A DNA stretch of 64,000 nucleotides, taken from positions 1-64,000 of the forward strand of contig NZ_JACIBT010000005.1 of the NCBI RefSeq assembly GCF_014195445.1, in the 5' to 3' direction. Below the pieces are notes generated by a model that searched no databases, was not told the origin of the DNA, and saw only the letters and a list, made by a program, of their open reading frames with translations. The stretch's first letter is position 1; every line of letters starts with the position of its first letter. The stretch comes from Garicola koreensis. Its GTDB lineage: Bacteria > Actinomycetota > Actinomycetes > Actinomycetales > Micrococcaceae. Shown here piece by piece: positions 1-8,522 of this stretch. A program made the position numbers and the translations under genes.

Positions 1-1
1 T

Positions 2-184
2 GTGGTGGTGGGAACATCGGGCATCGTCCAGCCCGCGGCGTCGTTGCCGCTGCTTGCCATGGAACGCCGAACCCCCTTGGTGGAGGTCAACCCGGAGCCC
101 ACAGAGCTCACCGAGGTCATGGACTACTCGCTGCGCGGCCCCTCCGGGACGCTGCTTGCGCAGATGGTGCAGGCCAGCAGGTGA
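2..184 (+). CDS. NAD-dependent protein deacylase (sirtuin), C-terminal fragment
   Basis: The reading frame is open to the left edge, so only the last 60 residues are present and the real start lies outside the window. The fragment has the end of the sirtuin Rossmann fold: a VVGTSGIVQPAASLP block (NAD-binding GTS motif) followed by VEVNPEPTELT, which matches the usual end of SIR2-family deacylases. The family removes acyl groups from lysines using NAD+ as co-substrate. The catalytic His and the zinc cysteines would lie upstream and cannot be checked. Family assignment is firm; the subclass (deacetylase or desuccinylase) is not. Confidence 0.8.
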   Translation: MVVGTSGIVQPAASLPLLAMERRTPLVEVNPEPTELTEVMDYSLRGPSGTLLAQMVQASR

Positions 185-237
185 TCCGTGCTTGGCAGCT
201 GCCGCAGTTCCGGGCCGAATCCTACTAAGGTAGAGCT

Positions 238-534
238 ATGACGTGGTTGTACCTGCTGGCGCTGGTGATCATCGGGGCCATCGTCGTCGTGCTCATGGGA
301 AAATGGGACGGCGCGGCTGCCCCCGGGGAGGAGTCTCCGGCCACTGCTGACGACCCTGTCGACCAGCTGCTGCGGGAGTCAGGCGCCGAGGGGCTGACGG
401 CCCAGCATCTGGATGCGGTGCAGTTCGACTCTGCGCTGCGGGGCTACCGCATGGATCAGGTGGATAAGCTCGTCGAGGCACTGGCATCGCAGCTGCGCAC
501 AACATCTGATAAAGGTGACATCCGCTCTGGGTGA
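238..534 (+). CDS. Small membrane-anchored DivIVA-domain protein
   Basis: This 98-residue protein has an N-terminal membrane segment (about residues 4-20), an acidic linker, and a C-terminal block with FDSALRGYRMDQVDKLVEAL. That is the DivIVA-type motif found in short actinobacterial proteins near DUF3117 genes. DivIVA domains bind curved or polar membranes and recruit cell-wall or division factors, so a role in envelope organisation is inferred. The protein lacks the long coiled coil of Wag31/DivIVA. It is followed closely by the DUF3117 gene on the same strand, an arrangement I know from other Actinobacteria. Confidence 0.7.
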   Translation: MTWLYLLALVIIGAIVVVLMGKWDGAAAPGEESPATADDPVDQLLRESGAEGLTAQHLDAVQFDSALRGYRMDQVDKLVEALASQLRTTSDKGDIRSG

Positions 535-609
535 GAGATAATAGCGGGTGAGAGACAATAGAGGGGCAATCGTCCTCAACGGCACGACAATGGAAGTAGG
601 ATTTTCTCG

Positions 610-780
610 ATGGCTGCTATGAAACCGCGTACCGGCGACGGCCCGATGGAAGTCACCCAGGAGGGGCGCAGCCTCATCATGCGCGTGCCGATCGACGGTG
701 GAGGGCGTCTGGTGCTGGAGATCAACAATGACGAAGCACAGTCGCTGAAGCAGTGCCTCATCGAGGCGGTGGGGGAGTAG
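610..780 (+). CDS. DUF3117 domain protein
   Basis: A 56-residue protein beginning MAAMKPRTGDGPMEV and containing RVPIDGGGRLVLEI. This matches the very conserved actinobacterial DUF3117 family (usually 54-57 residues, beginning MAAMKPRTGDGP). Function is unknown. A purine-rich stretch (ggaagtagga) lies upstream of the ATG. The gene ends ten bases before the end of the convergent methyltransferase gene. Family identification is strong from the N-terminus alone. Confidence 0.88.
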   Translation: MAAMKPRTGDGPMEVTQEGRSLIMRVPIDGGGRLVLEINNDEAQSLKQCLIEAVGE

Positions 781-789
781 CTGACAGGC

Positions 790-1428
790 TCAGCGCCTGA
801 CGGCGACGAGCAGCCCGGTGCCGGTGGGCAGCAGGGCGCTGACCAGGCGGTCATCCTCAAGCACCGAACGCTCCAGTGCCCGCATAGCTTGAGTGGAGGC
901 CTCACGCACGGCAGGTTTGGGGACCCGGTCGCTGTCGAGGGCATCATTGACGACCAGCAGTCCGCCGGCCCGGAGCAGGCGCAGCCCCTCGTCCGCGTAG
1001 GCACCAACCTGCTGAGCCTCGGAGTTGATGAACACCAGATCGTATCCGCCGGCTGTCAGCCGTGGGAGCACCTGATCGGCCCCGCCGGTGATCAGCCGGG
1101 TCTTAGAGGCAGCGACCCCCGCCGCCCGGAAAGTCTCGGCGGCCGCGGAGGTATGGTCCGCTTCGGAATCGATGCTGGTGAGCACCGCCGCCTGAGGGGC
1201 GCCGCGCAGCAGTGCGACACCCGAGATGCCGACTCCGGTGCCGATCTCCACCAGGGCCCGAGCCTGTGAGGCAGCCGCCAAGACGCTCAGCGCCGAGGCG
1301 GTGCCGGCACTGACCTGCTGCGATCCCAGGTGGGCCTCGCGAACCCGTGCTGCGGCGAACAGCGGGTCCTGGGAATCATGATCTTCGCTGTAGGCCCAGC
1401 TGGAGTGCTTGGCGGTCTGGCTCATCAT
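790..1428 (-). CDS. SAM-dependent O-methyltransferase, class I family
   Basis: A 212-residue class I methyltransferase. Motif I, VEIGTGVGISG, is near residues 60-70, an acidic SAM-ribose position (SIDSE) is near 85-89, and YDLVFINSE is near 129-137. It resembles the catechol-O-methyltransferase-like group (Rv1220c of Mycobacterium tuberculosis). Enzymes of that group often have a metal-binding Asp in a DADK-type motif at the last block, where this protein has NSE, so divalent-metal dependence is uncertain. It is transcribed away from the membrane-protein/tatB genes. In mycobacteria the neighbouring divergent gene is sigE, which is absent here. The substrate is not known. Confidence 0.8.
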   Translation of the reverse strand: MMSQTAKHSSWAYSEDHDSQDPLFAAARVREAHLGSQQVSAGTASALSVLAAASQARALVEIGTGVGISGVALLRGAPQAAVLTSIDSEADHTSAAAETFRAAGVAASKTRLITGGADQVLPRLTAGGYDLVFINSEAQQVGAYADEGLRLLRAGGLLVVNDALDSDRVPKPAVREASTQAMRALERSVLEDDRLVSALLPTGTGLLVAVRR

Positions 1429-1543
1429 TCACATCCTGAAGGGTTTGGGGCGACGCCTCATCCTATATCCGGCTGATCAGCGGAGCCGACCGTGAATGAG
1501 AAATTCCCAGTGAAATATAAGGCTGTGCTCAGATTCGATAGGC

Positions 1544-2428
1544 ATGCTGGTGACAATGTCCTGGCATCTGTCCACTCTGGAAACCACAGCTTCGCGCCAC
1601 GGTCATGTCACTGAAGCGGGCGGAGTCCGCCTCGGCTGGATAGTTGGCATTTTCCTCTCCTCCTTGGTTCTGGTCGTCACCATCATCGTGGCTGCGGCCT
1701 GGGTCGTCGGCGGCCGGGTGCCCTCGACGGACCCGACTGTTCAAGAGCTTCTGCCGCACGAGCCCCGGCAGGGCGCGGCCCAGTCCGGTGAGGCTGTCAC
1801 CATGACCTCAGGACTGCAGCCACCGGCGGGAGTCGGTGAGGAGTACGTCACCGATGAGAGTGCCCTCGTCCTTCCCGGAGCGCGGCAAGGCTCGAACATC
1901 AGGCAGATTCCGGTGGAGAGCATCTCCGCGCTGAAGAGTATGGGATGGGCCGTGCCCTATCTGAGCCGGAGCGGGTTCGACCATGAGTACGCCGAAACCA
2001 CGGTGTTGGACGGGGTGCGCACTGTTCAGGCGCGGCTGACCAACGGTGAGCAATACATCAATGTCGCCGAAACTCGCGCTGAAGGCTCCGCCGCGGAGCT
2101 GCGGCCCCTGAGCGAGAAGCTGCATGAGATGGTGAACCTCGACAGGGTGGTCTCCGAGACGGTGGAACTGTCCACCGGGCATGAGGCGAACCTCTACGTT
2201 GCTGAAGAGGGGCCCACGTGGACGGCGGCGGTGGAGAACTCCGCAGTCCAGTACGTCATCACCTCCGATATGCCCGCCGATGTGGCCGCCGAGATTTCCT
2301 CCTGGGTGCTGGTCACCGACCGTTCCCGCGTTCAGATGCTGCCCTCGTCCCCGGGGACAGCAGACCGGTTGGAGCGTGGCTTCGACGAGCTGTTCGACAT
2401 CTTCGACTCCGGATCGCAGAGCCGCTGA
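1544..2428 (+). CDS. Single-pass membrane protein with RseB-like extracytoplasmic domain (uncharacterised)
   Basis: A 294-residue protein with a short cytoplasmic N-terminus, one strong membrane segment (about residues 31-55) and an extracytoplasmic domain of about 235 residues without cysteines or catalytic motifs. Blocks such as YVTDESALVLPG and VLDGVRTVQARLTNGEQYINV recall the envelope-stress sensor folds (RseB/MucB, DUF4367-like), but this is only a resemblance. Its position between the O-methyltransferase and tatB is where sigE and its anti-sigma gene sit in relatives, so a former anti-sigma partner is possible. There is no zinc-finger anti-sigma motif. ATG codons at 1544 and 1556 are both possible starts, and neither has a clear ribosome binding site. 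Confidence 0.5.
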   Translation: MLVTMSWHLSTLETTASRHGHVTEAGGVRLGWIVGIFLSSLVLVVTIIVAAAWVVGGRVPSTDPTVQELLPHEPRQGAAQSGEAVTMTSGLQPPAGVGEEYVTDESALVLPGARQGSNIRQIPVESISALKSMGWAVPYLSRSGFDHEYAETTVLDGVRTVQARLTNGEQYINVAETRAEGSAAELRPLSEKLHEMVNLDRVVSETVELSTGHEANLYVAEEGPTWTAAVENSAVQYVITSDMPADVAAEISSWVLVTDRSRVQMLPSSPGTADRLERGFDELFDIFDSGSQSR

Positions 2429-2449
2429 CCCCCACACCCTCGCGGTAGA

Positions 2450-2917
2450 GTGAGGCCTGTGCCAGGCATCAACTTCTACGAGTTCTTCATCATCATTGTG
2501 TTGGCCCTGGTCCTGCTGGGGCCGGAGCGGCTGCCGCAGTATGCGCAGAACTTGGCGCGTTGGGTGCGTAAGGCTCGCTCCGCCGCCGAAGACGCCAAAG
2601 TTCGTTTCAAGGAAGAGACCGGCACCGATCTCAACGATGTTGATTGGCAGAAGTATGACCCGCGGCAGTACGACCCGCGCCGCATTATCCGTGACGCTCT
2701 CGCTGAGGACTACGAGCCGGTCCGCTCCGAAGTGCGCACCATCACCGAGAGTGTGAATCCCAGGCAGCTCTTCGCCCCCAGCAGTTCGCCGGCTCAGACG
2801 GGTAGCGCGATGGCCGCCGGTGTTGCCGGCTCGGCTGCGCTCACCGATGCCTCCGACGACGTCGACCCGGGTGAGCCACAGCAGATGCCGGCGCCGTTCG
2901 ACCGGGACGCCACCTGA
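2450..2917 (+). CDS. tatB: Sec-independent protein translocase subunit TatB
   Basis: A 155-residue Tat translocase component. It has a short N-terminus, a membrane helix with the conserved Glu-Pro-type start (NFYEFFIIIVLALVLLGPERLP), an amphipathic helix (YAQNLARWVRKARSAAEDAK), and the actinobacterial TatB block ending in DWQKYDPRQYDPRRI. TatB with TatC recognises twin-arginine signal peptides. Clients in this window include the multicopper oxidase (TRRQ) and the DUF1850 protein (TRRQLL). GTG codons at 2450 and 2459 are both possible starts, and the longer one is given. The gene lies between the membrane protein and a convergent CoA-transferase gene, as in other Micrococcales tatB–mrp loci. 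Confidence 0.92.
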   Translation: MRPVPGINFYEFFIIIVLALVLLGPERLPQYAQNLARWVRKARSAAEDAKVRFKEETGTDLNDVDWQKYDPRQYDPRRIIRDALAEDYEPVRSEVRTITESVNPRQLFAPSSSPAQTGSAMAAGVAGSAALTDASDDVDPGEPQQMPAPFDRDAT

Positions 2918-2931
2918 GCCGACTGGCTCAG
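2914..2931. terminator. Short convergent hairpin overlapping both stop codons
   Basis: The sequence CTGAGCC-GACT-GGCTCAG forms a 7-bp stem with a 4-base loop. It contains the tatB stop codon on the plus strand and the stop codon of the CoA-transferase gene on the minus strand. No T-run follows, so it may act only weakly or in both directions. Confidence 0.4.
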
Positions 2932-4109
2932 CTCTGTGCCTCCAGCCAGTTCAACACCCACTGCCGGTGCTCATCGATGCGTGGGGGAGCGGTGTGGTAC
3001 GCCACGGAGGACCGCGACCACTGCACCGGGTGGGCGATGGAGGATGAGGCGGTGCCGTCCTCACGTTCCACGGTGACCCGCGGCCGCAGTCCCAGGCCTT
3101 CGGCGAAGTCCAGGCTGTCGACGACGTCGTTGATGGGGGCGCACGGGACACCGGCCTCCCGCAGCACGGCACTCCAATGCTGAGGCCCTTGCTGCCGCAG
3201 CTGCTGCTCCAGCACCTCACGCAGTTCGCCCCGATTCGCGTTGCGTCCGGACATGCTTCCCCAGCGAGGGTCATCAGCGGCCTCAGGGCAGCCCACGGCG
3301 TGGCAGAGCCGAATGAACTGCGCACTGTTGCCGCAGGCGATCATGATCTGGCCTTCGGCGGTCGCGAACGGGCCGTAGGGGAACAGGCTGGGGTGCTCAT
3401 TGCCCATTCGTCGGGGTGAGACCCCGGTGTTCACCGCCGCTGAGGTCTGGTTGACCAGCCCCGAGAGCATCGAGGACATCAGGTTGGCCCGCACCTGCTG
3501 ACCGTGGCCGGACCGGCTGCGTTCGTGCAGGGCGGCCAGAATGGCTGACTGCAGGTGGAGTCCAGCGATCACATCAGCGACTGCCACCCCGGCCTTCATC
3601 GGTCGGCCGTCGGCTTCGCCGGTGACGTGCATCAGGCCTGAGGCGCCCTGGACCAGGACGTCGTAGCCAGGCAGCGCAGCTCCGGGGCCCTCGAAGCCGA
3701 ACCCGGACAGTGAGGCGTACACCAGCTGTGGAAAACGAGCATGGACCGATTCGTAGTCCAATCCGAAGCGGGCCAGCCCACCGGGTTTGAAGTTCTCCAC
3801 CAGGACGTCGGCGCGACTCAGCAGCTTGTCCACCACGTCCCTGTCCGCCGCATCCCCCAGATCTAAGGCGATGGAACGCTTATTGCGGTTCACAGACTGA
3901 AAGTAGGTCGACTCACCGTCTCGCTCCGGCGGTCTCCAGGTCCGCGTCTCATCGCCCTGGGGAGACTCCACTTTGATGACCGTCGCTCCCAGGTCAGCAA
4001 GCAGCATCGTGGCATAGGGGCCGGCGAGCACCCGGGAGAGATCAACGACGACGACGCCCTCAAGCGGGCCGGTGGACTGTGCGGCGACTGCCTCGGTATG
4101 TGAATTCAT
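2928..4109 (-). CDS. CaiB/BaiF family (class III) CoA-transferase
   Basis: With the ATG at 4109 the protein has 393 residues, the usual family size (380-410). A longer open frame to 4307 would run into mrp and is unlikely. A G-rich ribosome binding site (ctgggggt) precedes the ATG. Family blocks are clear: VVDLSRVLAGPYATMLLADL, ATVIKVESPQGDETR, NRNKRSIALDL, and PGYDVLVQGASG, which holds the expected catalytic Asp region. These enzymes transfer CoA between carboxylic acids through a covalent aspartyl intermediate. The substrate cannot be predicted from the sequence or from its mrp and tatB neighbours. Confidence 0.88.
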   Translation of the reverse strand: MNSHTEAVAAQSTGPLEGVVVVDLSRVLAGPYATMLLADLGATVIKVESPQGDETRTWRPPERDGESTYFQSVNRNKRSIALDLGDAADRDVVDKLLSRADVLVENFKPGGLARFGLDYESVHARFPQLVYASLSGFGFEGPGAALPGYDVLVQGASGLMHVTGEADGRPMKAGVAVADVIAGLHLQSAILAALHERSRSGHGQQVRANLMSSMLSGLVNQTSAAVNTGVSPRRMGNEHPSLFPYGPFATAEGQIMIACGNSAQFIRLCHAVGCPEAADDPRWGSMSGRNANRGELREVLEQQLRQQGPQHWSAVLREAGVPCAPINDVVDSLDFAEGLGLRPRVTVEREDGTASSSIAHPVQWSRSSVAYHTAPPRIDEHRQWVLNWLEAQS

Positions 4110-4239
4110 ACCCCCAGTTTGTCGGCACTCGCGGCCGAGGGCGCACAGTAAGACCGAATCTGTGCTCGGCAGATGAGTCCCACGCATCAATCGCGGGGAC
4201 AAGCCACCCCCACTGCCCGCTGCGCGAACGACCGGGGCC

Positions 4240-5385
4240 TCAGCCGGGGTGCACCGGCAGACGCTTGCCCGAAATGCCGCGCGGCTGGTGGGCCAGCTGG
4301 GTCGCAATGCTGCGCAGCGCGGAGCCGGCGGGGGAGTCCGGGGCGGAGAGCACGGCGGGTGCGCCGTCGTCGCCGGATTGGCGCAGCGTGTGGTCCAGCG
4401 GCACCGACCCCAGCAGCGGCACGTCGACGTCGAGCTGTGAGCTCAGCCGGTCTGCGACCAGCTGCCCCCCGCCGGAGCCGAAGAGATCCATGACTGTGCC
4501 GTCGGGCAGGGTCATCGGTGCCATGTTCTCCACCACCCCGGCCACCTTCTGGTTGGTCTGGGCGCTCAGTGCTCCGGCGCGCTCGGCGACTGAGGCGGCC
4601 GCGGCCTGCGGGGTGGTGACCACCAGCAGCTCCGAGCCGGGCAGCAGCTGGGCCACCGAGATGGCGATGTCCCCGGTGCCCGGGGGCAGATCCAGCAGCA
4701 GCACATCGAGGTCACCGAAGTGCACATCGGTGAGGAACTGCTCCACCGCCCGGTGCAGCATGGGACCGCGCCAGGCCACCGCCTTGCCGGGTTCGACGAA
4801 CATGCCGATCGAGATGGTCTTCACCTCATGGGTCACCGGCGGCAGAATCATCTCATCCAGCCGCGTGGGCGAATCGGTGATCCCCATCAGGTCCGGAACG
4901 GAGAAGCCGTGCACATCGGCGTCGATGATGCCGACCTTCAGCCCCTGATCGGCCAGCGAGCAGGCCAAGTTCACCGTGACCGTGGACTTGCCCACCCCGC
5001 CCTTGCCGGAGGCCACGGCGTAGACCTTGGTGAGCGAGTCGGGCTGAGCGAAGGGGTTGACCTTGCCGCCGTCGCCGCCGCGCAGCTGCTCCTTCAGCGC
5101 CGCGCGCTCTTCAGGGGACATCACATCCAGGCGCACCTGAGCGGTGCGCACGCCCTCCGCACGCACTGAGGCCGCTGTGACGTCGTCGACGATGCGGCTG
5201 CGCATGGGGCAGGCATCAGTGGTGAGCTTAATGGTGATGTCGGCGGCACCGTCGCTGTCTACGCTGACCTCACCGACCATGCCGATCTGGGTGATCGGCA
5301 CGCGCAGCTCCGGGTCCAGCACCTCGTCCAAACGGCGGTGCACGCGGTCGACGGCCGAAGATTGCGGGGAACTCTGCTCAGACAC
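4240..5385 (-). CDS. mrp: Mrp/ApbC-type iron-sulfur cluster carrier ATPase
   Basis: A 381-residue protein with an N-terminal MIP18/DUF59 domain (about residues 8-85) and a ParA/MinD-like P-loop ATPase. The deviant Walker A motif is SGKGGVGKST, followed by DADVHGFSVPDL and the LDLPPGTGD block. This is the Mrp/NBP35 family that carries Fe-S clusters to apoproteins. The family's usual C-terminal CxxC is not visible: the segment VVENMAPMTLPDGTVMDLFGSGGG has no cysteines where many homologues have ENMS-x-C-x-x-C. This cysteine-free form is common among actinobacterial Mrp proteins as far as I know. Conserved linkage to tatB supports the call. Confidence 0.9.
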   Translation of the reverse strand: MSEQSSPQSSAVDRVHRRLDEVLDPELRVPITQIGMVGEVSVDSDGAADITIKLTTDACPMRSRIVDDVTAASVRAEGVRTAQVRLDVMSPEERAALKEQLRGGDGGKVNPFAQPDSLTKVYAVASGKGGVGKSTVTVNLACSLADQGLKVGIIDADVHGFSVPDLMGITDSPTRLDEMILPPVTHEVKTISIGMFVEPGKAVAWRGPMLHRAVEQFLTDVHFGDLDVLLLDLPPGTGDIAISVAQLLPGSELLVVTTPQAAAASVAERAGALSAQTNQKVAGVVENMAPMTLPDGTVMDLFGSGGGQLVADRLSSQLDVDVPLLGSVPLDHTLRQSGDDGAPAVLSAPDSPAGSALRSIATQLAHQPRGISGKRLPVHPG

Positions 5386-5461
5386 GGGGCCAGTCTAGGC
5401 GCCCACCCTGAACACTGAGGTGATGCGGCCGGTCCGCTCCAACGCTGGCAGAATGGTAGCC

Positions 5462-6253
5462 ATGAGCAATGCTGCGCAGTTCAACACCGGCGGCCTCCCC
5501 AAAGGCGAGCTGCTGGGCCGCTACCGCACCTACGACGACGCCCAGCGGGTGGTGGATCACCTGGCCGCCGCCGAGGGCTTCGACATCAAGACCATCACCA
5601 TCGTCGGCAATGACCTGCGTTCGGTGGAGCACATCCGCTCGCGGCTGTCCTACCCCCGGGTGGCTGGGGCCGGTGCGGCCCAGGGTGCGATGTTCGGCTT
5701 CTTCATCGGCCTGCTGATGTGGCTCTTCGCCCCAGAAGCACCGGTGGTCAACCTGCTGCTCTCGGTGGTGCTGGGTATGTGCATCTGGATGCTGATCGGC
5801 GTCATCAGCTACGCCGTTCGCCGCGGCAGGAGGGACTTCTCCTCATCCTCGCAGTTGGTAGCCACCACCTTTGACGTGGTCTGTGACTTCAGCGTGGCCG
5901 GCAAAGCCCGGCAGCTGGTCAGCCAGTCCGGCGTGATCAGCCTCAACGCGTGGAACGATCCCACCGGCTCAGCCTCCAGCCTGGCGCCTCCGGCGGCGTC
6001 GGCGAAGCCCGCCGAACCCGCTGGTCCCGAGCAGCGGCCGGCGCACACTGACCTGCCCGACGGGACCCCGCGCTACGGGGTGCGGATCGAGGAGAAGCAG
6101 AAGCCCGACGGCGACGCCCCAGACTCGGCGGCCAGTTCTTCCACACCGCAGGAGCCGTCCTCCGCGCCGCAGCAGCCGGAGGCACCACCTGAGGACTCCA
6201 CGTCCTTCGATGATGCGCAGGACCAGCGGGTCCGGCCCAACCAGGAACCCTGA
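5462..6253 (+). CDS. General stress protein-like membrane protein (YflT/GSP-17M domain)
   Basis: The ATG at 5462 gives a 263-residue protein. Residues 1-65 contain the general-stress 17M/YflT-like block (GRYRTYDDAQRVVDHL, followed by IKTITIVGNDLRSVEHI). A glycine-rich pair of membrane helices follows (GAAQGAMFGFFIGLLMWLF and VVNLLLSVVLGMCIWMLIG), then a basic loop and a second soluble half ending in SQSGVISL. The C-terminal 90 residues are low-complexity Pro/Ala/Glu and look disordered. This architecture is widespread in Micrococcales. Molecular function is unknown; stress association comes only from family naming. Confidence 0.72.
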   Translation: MSNAAQFNTGGLPKGELLGRYRTYDDAQRVVDHLAAAEGFDIKTITIVGNDLRSVEHIRSRLSYPRVAGAGAAQGAMFGFFIGLLMWLFAPEAPVVNLLLSVVLGMCIWMLIGVISYAVRRGRRDFSSSSQLVATTFDVVCDFSVAGKARQLVSQSGVISLNAWNDPTGSASSLAPPAASAKPAEPAGPEQRPAHTDLPDGTPRYGVRIEEKQKPDGDAPDSAASSSTPQEPSSAPQQPEAPPEDSTSFDDAQDQRVRPNQEP

Positions 6254-6261
6254 GACGCTCC

Positions 6262-7128
6262 TCACCGCAGGGGAGGCGCCTGCAGTGCTGCGCGCAGACT
6301 GCGCACCACCGACAGGGCAGTCAGCCCCGAGGTTTTCGGGTTGTTCGGACTCGGCGCGGACTCGAACGTGAACTCAAAGCGTCCGGCCGGGCCGTGGGCC
6401 AAGACCTCGTGGCGGCTGAGTTCGGCGTCCGGATCTGCGAGGAGGCAGACCTGGACCCGCTGCAGGGAGGAGGCCATCAGCTGCAGATCACTGGTGGCCC
6501 CCGACTGCGGCAGACCGCGGGTGGCCCAGGCCAGTGCGGCCGACACATTGACGTTGGCCGGGAACTTTCTGATCGCGCTGATCGGATCACCCTGGAAGAC
6601 CGTGATGGGATCGTCACCACGGCGCAGCTGGGTCAGGCGCCTCGCCTGACTCTCAGACATCCAGGGCTGCACCAGTGAGCCGGCCAGCTTTGCGGTCCGG
6701 ATCGATATGGAATCCAAGCCGTGCGCATCGGCTGCGGCACCCAGGACGTCGAATCCACCGATAGCCCCGTTTGTCACCCACAGCCGGCCCGGCCCACCCA
6801 GCAGCGAAGCCCGGGCAGAATCATCGGCCAGAGCGCCCACTGAGGTCAGCACCAGATCGGCTCCGGCGCTGATCACCGCCGGAGCGAGGTCGACGGCGGC
6901 GGCCACCGACGCGCACTCCACCACCACGTCGGCCGTTCCGATCAGCTGGTCCCACTGCGCATCGTCTGCGGTTCGCACCGCTGCGCCCAGGTCATCGCGG
7001 CCGGCATGTCCGGCCAGACTGCGCACCACTGCTGTCAGGGTGATTTCGCCGGCGGCAATCTCGGGTGCGAGCTGCTGGGCAATGTCTCGGCCGATGGCTC
7101 CGAATCCCAGGAGCACGATGTGCTGCAT
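6262..7128 (-). CDS. nadX: L-aspartate dehydrogenase-like protein
   Basis: A 288-residue enzyme with an N-terminal Rossmann motif (VLLGFGAIGRDIA), a central block of the aspartate dehydrogenase family (TNGAIGGFDVLGAA), FPANVNVSAALA near residue 190, and the C-terminal signature NPKTSGLTALSVVRSL. The family oxidises L-aspartate to iminoaspartate with NAD(P)+, feeding NAD synthesis. Here the gene stands alone, without nadA or nadC, so an NAD role versus general aspartate or D-amino-acid metabolism is open. The composite transposon sits 115 bases upstream of its start, so promoter function may have been affected. Confidence 0.82.
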   Translation of the reverse strand: MQHIVLLGFGAIGRDIAQQLAPEIAAGEITLTAVVRSLAGHAGRDDLGAAVRTADDAQWDQLIGTADVVVECASVAAAVDLAPAVISAGADLVLTSVGALADDSARASLLGGPGRLWVTNGAIGGFDVLGAAADAHGLDSISIRTAKLAGSLVQPWMSESQARRLTQLRRGDDPITVFQGDPISAIRKFPANVNVSAALAWATRGLPQSGATSDLQLMASSLQRVQVCLLADPDAELSRHEVLAHGPAGRFEFTFESAPSPNNPKTSGLTALSVVRSLRAALQAPPLR

Positions 7129-7243
7129 TGTGTGAGCGCCTTCCTTCTGCCGAGCCTCAGATCCCCATGATATTCGCGCTTCCCCGTGTTATACCGCTGG
7201 GAAGCGCGAATATCGCGGGGAACAAGCATTCGGCGGGTCGTCT

Positions 7244-7269
7244 GGGGCTGATGCAATGGGGAGTGACAG
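7244..7269 (+). repeat. Left terminal inverted repeat, IS copy 1
   Basis: The first 26 bases begin GGGGCTGATGCAA and end GTGACAG. They match the reverse complement of 8523-8548 at 22 of 26 positions. The same repeat opens copy 2 at 11548. Confidence 0.82.
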
Positions 7270-7311
7270 TTGATCTGGCCCGCTGACTGTGGGCCTGGAA
7301 GGATAGTCACT

Positions 7312-7617
7312 ATGCCTAAGCCGTATCCGAAAGAGTTCCGCGAGGACGTCGTCGGTGTGGCCCAGAACCGGGATGAGCACACCACTATGGGCCAAGTCGC
7401 TAAGGACTTCGGTCTGCACGAAGACACCCTGCGCAAATGGCTGCGCCAAGCAGATCTCGATGCTGGTAATCCCACCGGCCGTGCACCTGGTCCCACTACT
7501 GATGAGAAGTCTGAGCTGCGTGAACTGCGCCGCCGTAACCGCACCCTGGAGCAAGAGCTGGAGGTGATGCGTCGGGCTGCTGCCTACTTCGGCCAAGCCC
7601 AGCTCCCGTCAAAATGA
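7312..7617 (+). CDS. IS3-family transposase OrfA, copy 1
   Basis: 101 residues from ATG 7312, preceded by the ribosome binding site GGAAGG. The N-terminal helix-turn-helix of IS3 OrfA proteins is visible (KEFREDVVGVAQNRDE, then MGQVAKDFGLHEDTLRKWLR), followed by a leucine-zipper-like segment (ELRELRRRNRTLEQELEVMR) that mediates multimerisation. The protein binds the terminal repeats. Its stop codon overlaps the orfB start (ATGA), the point where IS3 elements usually couple or frameshift into OrfB. Confidence 0.88.
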   Translation: MPKPYPKEFREDVVGVAQNRDEHTTMGQVAKDFGLHEDTLRKWLRQADLDAGNPTGRAPGPTTDEKSELRELRRRNRTLEQELEVMRRAAAYFGQAQLPSK

Positions 7618-8508
7618 AATACCCGCTCGTCAGCGATCTGGCCGCTTCAGGTATCCCTGTGGCGGTGACGTGCCGGGTCTTAGAGATCGCACGCCAGCCC
7701 TACTACCGATGGCTGGCCCACCCCATCACCGAGGCCGAACTTGTGGAGGCCTACCGCCTCAACGCGCTGATCGATGCCCACCACGATGACCCGGAGTTCG
7801 GGTACCGCTACCTGGCCGATGAGGCCGCCGATGCCGGGGTGCCGATGGCAACCAGGACCGCCTGGCGGCTGTGCAGCACCCAGGGGTTGTCCTCCTCGAT
7901 CTCAACACGGAAAAAGGGCAACGGAACCCGCCCGGGCCCACCGGTCCATGACGATCTGGTCCAGCGCCAGTTCAGCAGCGTCACCGAGGTCAATACCGTG
8001 TGGTTCACCGACATCACCGAGCACCACACCAGCCAGGGCAAGCTCTACTGCTGCGCGATCAAGGACGCCTGCTCCCGCCGGATCGTCGGCTACGCCATCG
8101 ATGCCCGGATGAAAGCCTCCTTGGCGGTGCGGGCGCTGACCAACGCGGTAGCCAACCGACACCGCGCCGGCGCTGAGGTGGCCGGGTGCGTGGTACATAG
8201 CGATCGCGGTAGCCAATTCCGGTCGAAGAAGTTCCTCCGCGCCCTTCAGGACCACCGCCTTGGTCGGGTCCATGGGCCGCGTGGGCGCCGCTGGCGATAA
8301 CGCAGCCATCGAGAGCTTCTTCTCGCTGCTGCAGAACAACGTCCTCGACACTGGCCCCTGGCGCACCCGCCAACAGCTGCGACAAGCAATCGTGACCTGG
8401 ATCGAGGCCACCTACCACCGAAGGAGGAAACAGAAAGAACTCGGCAGACTGACCCCAGTCGCGTTCGAACAGACCCTACTGTCCCAGGCCGTGGGACTAA
8501 CAGCCTGA
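7614..8508 (+). pseudogene. IS3-family transposase OrfB, copy 1, frameshifted
   Basis: The first part (7614 to about 8255) encodes an HTH_21 region and the rve/integrase core with the first two catalytic aspartates (WFTDITEHHT and VHSDRGSQF). Near 8250 the frame shifts: the original reading ...HHRLVGSMGRVGAAGDNA continues only in another frame (open from 8260 to 8508), which carries the catalytic Glu (NAAIESFFSLLQ). The change is consistent with one extra T in CGCCTTGGTCGG. In frame 1 the protein ends at 8300 without the Glu, so the DDE triad is split. The same lesion is present in copy 2. Confidence 0.85.
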
Positions 8509-8522
8509 ACAACAAACCCCAC

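Noticed and set aside
576-1007. Long minus-strand open frame covering DUF3117 and the methyltransferase end
   Set aside because: It is antisense to the DUF3117 gene and overlaps the methyltransferase in another frame; codon composition is typical of high-GC shadow frames.
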